From NCBI GenBank assembly GCA_029262915.1, contig JAJCYN010000344.1, positions 1-10,714 of the forward strand: a DNA stretch of 10,714 nt. The letters are read 5' to 3'. A model generated the notes under the pieces. That model worked only from the letters and a program-made list of their open reading frames with translations, did no database searches and had not been told where the DNA came from. Below, in pieces: positions 6,117 through 10,714 of this stretch. A program made the position numbers and the translations under genes. This DNA is from Flavobacteriales bacterium. Lineage in GTDB: Bacteria > Bacteroidota > Bacteroidia > Flavobacteriales_E > Vicingaceae. Within the stretch, counting starts at the first letter, position 1, and every line of letters begins with the position of its first letter.

Positions 6117-6923
6117 ATGAAAAAATTATTAACATTAGTGTTAACAACAACTGCTTTTGGGGCATTTTCCCAAACAAATTTACACGATGCAAAAATACTT
6201 GGGTCTATCAGTATAGGCAATCAAGAAATTACATCTGTGTTAGATGAAACAACAGGCTGTAATCATAAATCAACCTTACATACTAAAAATTTATTTATAG
6301 TAGGAGAAAATGTGAAACTTGATATAAAAGAAAATGGCAATCAATCGAAAATAATTAAACCTAATTTACCTGAAATTGTTTTTGTAGATAAATGTAATGG
6401 TGGAAATCCGAAAGATGAATTCCAAATGACTGAAGTGGAATTTAAAGAAAATGTTGCTTTTTTAGATGCCAAAGTTAGAAGTATAAACCAAAATAAGCAT
6501 GCTCGAGAAATAACACTACTTGATTTCAGTAATCACGATTTTGGAAAATTAAAAAAAAGAATCATAAATAATAATGTCAAATTTAATGACGAAGGAACTG
6601 GTCACGATCAAATCGCAAATGACGGAATTTATACCTCACTTAAATTATTTAACAATGGAAACAATCATAATTTCCAATATATTGGGGAGTCTATAAGAGT
6701 TCTATCAAACCCAATAGTAGATCCTACCTTTAAACATCAGACTGAATTAAATCAAATTATTGATGATTCAAATTCAGATCCGAACAATCCATTCAAATTT
6801 GGTTTTAGTGTGTCTTGTGATTTTGATTTTAGTGGACCTGACTGTGCTGCAACAGATTTAGGCTTTTGTTCTAACTGTTGTCTTTCATTGACTAATTGTT
6901 CTTTTACTGCTAACTGGAATTAA
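6117..6923 (+). CDS. Secreted protein with choice-of-anchor-X-like segment and six-cysteine tail
   Basis: This is a 268-residue exported protein. Residues 1-18 are a signal peptide (LLTLVLTTTAFGAFS, cleavage before Q19). I do not recognise residues 19-100. Residues about 100-195 resemble choice-of-anchor X beta-sandwich domains through the motif DEGTGHDQIANDGIYTS (158-174), the counterpart of the usual DDGTxGDxxAGDGIYT, which probably makes a calcium-binding turn. After an Asn/Asp-rich linker (about 215-227) the protein ends in a compact cysteine-rich tail: cysteines at 234, 243, 251, 254, 255 and 261 (C-x8-C-x7-C-x2-C-C-x5-C). There is no membrane segment and no recognisable type IX sorting domain. 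The CPBP protease gene follows after 27 bases, so this may be its substrate; alternatively the protease protects the producer from it. Function is unknown. Confidence 0.85.
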   Translation: MKKLLTLVLTTTAFGAFSQTNLHDAKILGSISIGNQEITSVLDETTGCNHKSTLHTKNLFIVGENVKLDIKENGNQSKIIKPNLPEIVFVDKCNGGNPKDEFQMTEVEFKENVAFLDAKVRSINQNKHAREITLLDFSNHDFGKLKKRIINNNVKFNDEGTGHDQIANDGIYTSLKLFNNGNNHNFQYIGESIRVLSNPIVDPTFKHQTELNQIIDDSNSDPNNPFKFGFSVSCDFDFSGPDCAATDLGFCSNCCLSLTNCSFTANWN

Positions 6924-6950
6924 ACTTATATATAGTGTAATTTTATAGGC

Positions 6951-7769
6951 ATGAAAAAACCTGGAGTAATAATTATTCTCTATATAATTGCTATTGTATT
7001 TTATCTATTCTTAGGTTCTTTTTTTAAGGATTTTATTTCTCAATACTTTTCTAAAATAGAGGCTAGTTTTTTTACTAGTTTAATTTTTAAGAGTAGCCTT
7101 ATATTTATCTCCTTTTTATTATTAAAAAAACTAAACCTATTTAATTTTAACGGGTTAAATAAACCATTCAAATTCGCCCACCCTACTGCCTTAATCATTC
7201 CTGTTCTCATAATTGGTTCAACTATTATAGGCAAAATAGATTTATATTCTGGAGTAGATTTTTCTTATTTATTAATGTTTTTATTTGGCGTTATTTTAAC
7301 TGGTATTTTTGAAGAAGTCGCAATGAGAGGCATATTACTCCCTCTATTTTTAAAATTGTTTAATTTCAAAAAAAAATCTTTTTACCTAGCGGCTATTTTT
7401 TCATCGTTGATTTTTGGTTTGTTACATTATATGAACGTATATAGGAAAGAAGATTATGGTTTTGATGTTGCTACTTCTCAAGTAATTGCAGCATTTTGTA
7501 TAGGTATTTATTTTTGCGGTCTTTTTTTTAGAACTGGCAATATTTTTTCATCTATATTAATTCACGCTGCTTTTAATTTTGGTTTTGGTACCACATCTTT
7601 AGAAGAAATAAAAAATGGCTATAAACAACCTATAGGAAGAGAAATAGATAGTTTTATAGATCTCATACCAACCTTAATTATTTACCTAGCAATAATTACT
7701 ATAGGTTTATTAATGATTAAATTTTCTGATAAAAATTCTTTTGTTAAAAAACTGACTACTTCCAAATAA
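6951..7769 (+). CDS. CPBP family intramembrane glutamic endopeptidase
   Basis: This is a 272-residue multi-span membrane protein of the CPBP (CaaX protease and bacteriocin-processing, Abi/Rce1) family. The catalytic motifs are complete: EEVAMR (E121, E122, R126), FGLLH (F155, H159) and HAAFN (H205, N209). Hydrophobic segments at about 6-24, 40-58, 80-94, 105-120, 143-158, 175-195, 197-212 and 238-258 give roughly eight membrane passes. Relatives cleave prenylated proteins, process or give immunity to bacteriocins, or remove C-terminal sorting tags. The gene is 27 bases after the cysteine-tail protein and on the same strand, with no promoter motif of its own, so the two probably form an operon under the XRE operator. 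It converges with birA, 15 bases apart. Confidence 0.93.
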   Translation: MKKPGVIIILYIIAIVFYLFLGSFFKDFISQYFSKIEASFFTSLIFKSSLIFISFLLLKKLNLFNFNGLNKPFKFAHPTALIIPVLIIGSTIIGKIDLYSGVDFSYLLMFLFGVILTGIFEEVAMRGILLPLFLKLFNFKKKSFYLAAIFSSLIFGLLHYMNVYRKEDYGFDVATSQVIAAFCIGIYFCGLFFRTGNIFSSILIHAAFNFGFGTTSLEEIKNGYKQPIGREIDSFIDLIPTLIIYLAIITIGLLMIKFSDKNSFVKKLTTSK

Positions 7770-7787
7770 AAAACTTAGTATTTTTTA
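7767..7787. terminator. Weak A/T-only inverted repeat between convergent genes
   Basis: TAAAAAA and TTTTTTA form a 7-base inverted repeat around a 7-base loop, and it spans the stop codons of both convergent genes. It contains no G-C pair in the stem, so it would be a poor intrinsic terminator; position is the main argument. Confidence 0.2.
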
Positions 7788-8537
7788 ACTCAAAAACTCA
7801 ATTTCTTTCAAATCAAATTCTTCTATTATATCTTTTATTTTTACCTGAAGTTTTCCTATTGAATTTACACCAATAATAGTTCCATCTATATTCTCACTAC
7901 CAATTTTAAAAATTCTAACTTCATTAAGTCCATACAAACAATTTAAATAATCTTTATTAATTAATTCTATTTTCCCAGACTTTAAGGTCAAGTATCGTTT
8001 TTCTATAAAAAATAAAAGGTTATTTAATAGCTCCTCCAAATTTAATAGATCACATCCAAGTTCTTTTATAATAGAAGTTGGAATGTTCCCGCAATCAAAA
8101 TTAATTTGATTTACATTTAAACCTATACCAAGAATAGAATTCTCTATTTTATTATTTCTAATAGAATTTTCTATTAATATGCCAGCAATTTTATTCTTCT
8201 TACAAAAAATATCATTTGGCCATTTTATTTTCAGTTCATTTAATCCTAAATTGTCTAAAAAATCTATTATTCCTAAAGAAACTACTTTACTTATTAAAAA
8301 CTGATTTTGAACCAATATATTCGGTGTAAGAAAAATAGAAAAAGTAAAGTTTTTTCCCTTTTCGCTCTCCCAGATATTACCTCTTTGTCCTTTTCCTTTA
8401 AATTGGTGCTCTGCAATAACAACCATCCCTTCAATCTCTTTATCATTACTATAAACCAATTGCTTCATATAGGTATTAGTAGAATCAACTTCTTTTAAGT
8501 TAATCAACTTATTCCCTATAATTAATCGTTGTTGCAT
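7785..8537 (-). CDS. birA: Biotin-[acetyl-CoA carboxylase] ligase (no DNA-binding domain)
   Basis: BirA makes biotinyl-5'-AMP from biotin and ATP and transfers biotin to a lysine of carboxylase carrier proteins. The 250-residue length shows a group I enzyme: the catalytic and C-terminal SH3-like domains are present, but the N-terminal helix-turn-helix of E. coli BirA is absent, so it cannot act as the biotin repressor. Key motifs are DSTN (18-21), GKGQRG (48-53, the adenylate-binding GRGRxG loop with substitutions), KWPND (105-109) with the biotin-site lysine, KIAGILIE (116-123), and GIGLNVN. The C-terminal strands (about 205-250) form the SH3-like cap. It diverges from rsfS and has a -7 element only 6 bases before its ATG. 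The conserved loop reads GKGQRG and not GRGRRG; the charge pattern is partly kept. Confidence 0.95.
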   Translation of the reverse strand: MQQRLIIGNKLINLKEVDSTNTYMKQLVYSNDKEIEGMVVIAEHQFKGKGQRGNIWESEKGKNFTFSIFLTPNILVQNQFLISKVVSLGIIDFLDNLGLNELKIKWPNDIFCKKNKIAGILIENSIRNNKIENSILGIGLNVNQINFDCGNIPTSIIKELGCDLLNLEELLNNLLFFIEKRYLTLKSGKIELINKDYLNCLYGLNEVRIFKIGSENIDGTIIGVNSIGKLQVKIKDIIEEFDLKEIEFLS

Positions 8538-8543
8538 CTACAC

Positions 8544-8570
8544 CAAAAATATTCATTATTTAATGTACAA
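8544..8570 (-). promoter_or_regulatory. Candidate promoter for birA
   Basis: On the - strand TATTTTTG (8551 to 8544) matches TAnnTTTG exactly. A TTG (8570 to 8568), within a T-run, lies 16 bases upstream, one base short of the usual range. The element ends 6 bases before the birA ATG, so the leader would be absent or only a few bases long. Confidence 0.5.
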
Positions 8571-8623
8571 AAAAGTTTAACTTAAATGTTTTAGATAATG
8601 TATATTACCTCATCAATTATTCG

Positions 8624-8631
8624 TTATTTTG
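8624..8631 (+). promoter_or_regulatory. Weak candidate -7 element (TTATTTTG) for rsfS-ftsH
   Basis: It has one mismatch to TAnnTTTG, in the second position, and lies 23 bases before the rsfS ATG. No -33 TTG is found at standard spacing. It is the best candidate on the + strand in the 117-base birA-rsfS gap. Confidence 0.25.
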
Positions 8632-8654
8632 CAGATTAAATGATTAATTTTTGA

Positions 8655-9026
8655 ATGGGTAAAACAAAGGAGCTTAAAGAATCACAAATCTTATCAGATG
8701 TTGTGATAAAAGGGTTGCAAGAATTAAAAGGTGAAAATATAGTTTATATAGATTTGAGTGTTGTTGAAAATGCTGTTTGTGAGAATTTTATTATTTGTAC
8801 AGGAACATCAAACACTCACGTTAATGCTTTAGCTAGATCTGTTGAAAAAGAAGTTAGAAAAACACTTGGTGAAAAACCATGGAAAACTGAAGGTTTTGGC
8901 AATGCTGAATGGATAATACTTGATTATGTTAACACAGTAGTTCATATCTTTCAAGAAGAATCAAGAAATTTTTATAACTTGGATGAGCTTTGGGCTGATG
9001 CCAAAATCACAAAAATAGAAGTATAA
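8655..9026 (+). CDS. rsfS: Ribosomal silencing factor RsfS
   Basis: RsfS (YbeB/Iojap family) binds ribosomal protein uL14 on the large subunit and blocks subunit joining, lowering translation in starvation. The 123-residue length is typical. Conserved family segments are DLSVVENAVCENFIICTGTSNTHVNALA (about 38-65, given here in part as FIICTGTSNTH), EKPWKTEG (about 73-80), and the C-terminal W-I-I-L-D-Y-V-N-T-V-V-H-I-F block followed by R-N-F-Y-N-L-D-E-L-W-A-D-A. The ATG at 8655 gives the normal N-terminal helix. ftsH begins 9 bases after the stop, and this pairing is, as I recall, widespread in Bacteroidota. Confidence 0.96.
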   Translation: MGKTKELKESQILSDVVIKGLQELKGENIVYIDLSVVENAVCENFIICTGTSNTHVNALARSVEKEVRKTLGEKPWKTEGFGNAEWIILDYVNTVVHIFQEESRNFYNLDELWADAKITKIEV

Positions 9027-9035
9027 TAAACGTTA

Positions 9036-10714
9036 ATGGAACAACCGAAAAAACAAAAAAACAAATTTTCATTAGGAGGTGGATCAAAAAAACCCTCTAA
9101 CTTTTACTGGATATATGCCGTAATTGGTTTAGCTTTAATTTCAATTCAACTAATTAATTTTGGTGGAAACTCATCCACTATTACAGAAACTGAATTTGAA
9201 CGAATGGTTGTAAACAACTATGTTGAAGAAGCGATTGTTATCAAAAATAAAAAAGAAGTTCGTGTAACACTCACAAAAGAGGCACTCGAACTTGATGAGT
9301 TTAAAAATAAAATTAAAACTCCACTCATTTCTTCATCACAAAATAGAGGCCCTCATTTTAATTTTGAATATTTCTCTGAAGATGGTTTTTATGAAGATTT
9401 AAAAAAGTATTCCAATGAAAACAATCTCAAATACAACGTAACGACAGAAGAAGATTGGTTTGGTGGATTACTTGGATTACTATTCCCTATTATTATAATT
9501 GTTGCAATATGGATGTTCTTAATGAGACGAATGTCTGGTGGTTCTGGAGGTGGTGGGCCTGGGCAAATATTTAGCATTGGTAAGTCTAAAGCTCAATTGT
9601 TTGATAAAGAAAATGCAACAAAAACTACTTTTGAAGATGTAGCTGGTTTAGAAGGTGCAAAAGAAGAAGTACAAGAAATAGTAGACTTTTTAAAGAAACC
9701 TCAAAAATACACCAACTTAGGAGCAAAAATTCCTCGTGGAGCATTACTTGTTGGTCCTCCTGGAACTGGAAAAACATTATTAGCAAGAGCTGTTGCAGGT
9801 GAAGCAAAAGTTCCTTTTTTCTCTCTATCTGGTTCCGATTTTGTTGAAATGTTTGTTGGTGTAGGTGCATCCAGAGTAAGAGATTTATTTAAACAAGCAA
9901 AAGATAAAGCACCTTCAATTATCTTCATCGATGAAATTGATGCAATTGGTAGAGCCCGAGGAAAAGGTGCAATGCAAGGTGGAAATGATGAAAGAGAAAA
10001 CACGCTTAATCAACTCTTAACAGAAATGGATGGATTCGGAACTAATACAGGGGTTATTGTATTAGCTGCAACTAATAGAGCTGATGTATTGGATAGAGCT
10101 TTAATTAGACCTGGAAGATTTGATAGACAAATTCACGTTGATTTACCTGAATTAAACGAACGAGAAGAAATTTTTGAAGTTCATCTTAAACCCTTAAAAA
10201 TTGATACGACTGTTGATGTTAAGTTTTTAGCAAAACAAACCCCTGGCTTTTCTGGAGCTGATATAGCTAACATTTGTAATGAAGCTGCTTTAATAGCTGC
10301 AAGAGGAAATAAAAAGAAAGTTGGAAAACAAGAGTTTCTGGATGCTGTAGATCGAATTATTGGTGGACTTGAAAAGAAAAATAAAATAGTTTCTGATCAC
10401 GAACGAAAGGCTATAACATATCACGAAGCTGGGCACGCTGCAGTAAGTTGGTTAGTAAAATATGCTTCTCCATTAATAAAAGTTACTATTATTCCAAGAG
10501 GAAGATCATTAGGAGCTGCATGGTACTTACCTGAAGAAAGACAAATAACGACAACAGAACAACTGTTGGATGAAATGTGTGCTGCACTTGGAGGACGAGC
10601 TGCTGAAGAAATTATTTTTGGTAAAATATCAACTGGAGCACTTAGTGATTTAGAAAAAGTAACCAAGCAAGCTTATGCTATGGTTAGTATTTATGGATTG
10701 AGCGATAAAATTGG
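9036..10714 (+). CDS. ftsH: ATP-dependent zinc metalloprotease FtsH (3' end outside window)
   Basis: FtsH is a hexameric membrane-bound AAA+ protease that degrades misfolded membrane proteins and some regulators. The frame is open from the ATG at 9036 to the window edge (559 codons); probably about 100 residues are missing. In order: a Lys/Gln-rich N terminus, membrane segment 1 (about 23-42), a periplasmic domain (about 43-140), membrane segment 2 (about 143-160), and a glycine-rich linker (GGSGGGGPG). The AAA+ domain has Walker A GPPGTGKT (240-247), Walker B IIFIDEID (295-302), and the second region of homology with arginine fingers ([21 protein letters not shown]). The protease domain has the zinc motif HEAGH (463-467) and the third ligand aspartate, D538, in GALSDLEK. 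All catalytic parts are intact. It is probably cotranscribed with rsfS. Confidence 0.97.
   Translation, partial: MEQPKKQKNKFSLGGGSKKPSNFYWIYAVIGLALISIQLINFGGNSSTITETEFERMVVNNYVEEAIVIKNKKEVRVTLTKEALELDEFKNKIKTPLISSSQNRGPHFNFEYFSEDGFYEDLKKYSNENNLKYNVTTEEDWFGGLLGLLFPIIIIVAIWMFLMRRMSGGSGGGGPGQIFSIGKSKAQLFDKENATKTTFEDVAGLEGAKEEVQEIVDFLKKPQKYTNLGAKIPRGALLVGPPGTGKTLLARAVAGEAKVPFFSLSGSDFVEMFVGVGASRVRDLFKQAKDKAPSIIFIDEIDAIGRARGKGAMQGGNDERENTLNQLLTEMDGFGTNTGVIVLAATNRADVLDRALIRPGRFDRQIHVDLPELNEREEIFEVHLKPLKIDTTVDVKFLAKQTPGFSGADIANICNEAALIAARGNKKKVGKQEFLDAVDRIIGGLEKKNKIVSDHERKAITYHEAGHAAVSWLVKYASPLIKVTIIPRGRSLGAAWYLPEERQITTTEQLLDEMCAALGGRAAEEIIFGKISTGALSDLEKVTKQAYAMVSIYGLSDKI

Noticed and set aside
5941..7376. 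A8-A9 runs in the XRE (5941-5948), secreted-protein (6551-6558) and CPBP (7368-7376) genes as phase-variation sites
   Set aside because: A8 runs also occur in other genes of the window (for example 1086-1093 and 2858-2865), so they are explained by base composition and lysine codons.
9389..10666. Several open frames on the - strand inside ftsH (62-100 codons)
   Set aside because: The + strand carries the complete FtsH motif series over the same bases; the antisense frames have low-complexity, unrelated translations.

Overview
The window is AT-rich DNA (roughly 70% A+T by eye) with closely packed genes on both strands. It looks like a Bacteroidota chromosome, most likely Flavobacteriales. Supporting signs are: the -7 promoter element TAnnTTTG upstream of several genes; no purine-rich ribosome-binding sites; two conserved genes starting with TTG; signal peptides ending just before Q; and the gene order NUDIX/pyrE/SRPBCC ... 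birA/rsfS/ftsH, which I recall as common in Flavobacteriia. I cannot name the genus. I see no rRNA, tRNA, CRISPR array or insertion sequence, and no gene-free stretch longer than 160 bases.

Left part (1-3316, + strand): the C-terminal part of a metallophosphoesterase, an outer-membrane beta-barrel protein, coaD (coenzyme A synthesis) with its own promoter, and a secreted TlpA/thioredoxin-fold protein in which both catalytic cysteines are serines. The last gene overlaps the 3' end of a NUDIX hydrolase on the - strand. The NUDIX gene and pyrE diverge with only 8 bases between their start codons. pyrE (pyrimidine synthesis) is followed by a small SRPBCC protein.

Middle part (5057-7769): a lipoprotein, then a divergent unit. 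A 73-residue XRE regulator (- strand) faces a secreted 268-residue protein with a choice-of-anchor-X-like segment and a six-cysteine tail, followed 27 bases later by a CPBP intramembrane protease. Between the regulator and the secreted protein lie a perfect 8+8 palindrome and a second 5+5 inverted repeat, centred 30 bases apart. This is the most interesting part of the window: a regulated, apparently accessory module of secreted cysteine-rich protein plus membrane protease, lying between housekeeping genes.

Right part (7785-10714): birA (biotin protein ligase, - strand) diverges from rsfS (ribosome silencing factor). rsfS is followed after 9 bases by ftsH (membrane AAA+ zinc protease), which runs off the window after 559 codons, past its zinc-binding and ATPase motifs.
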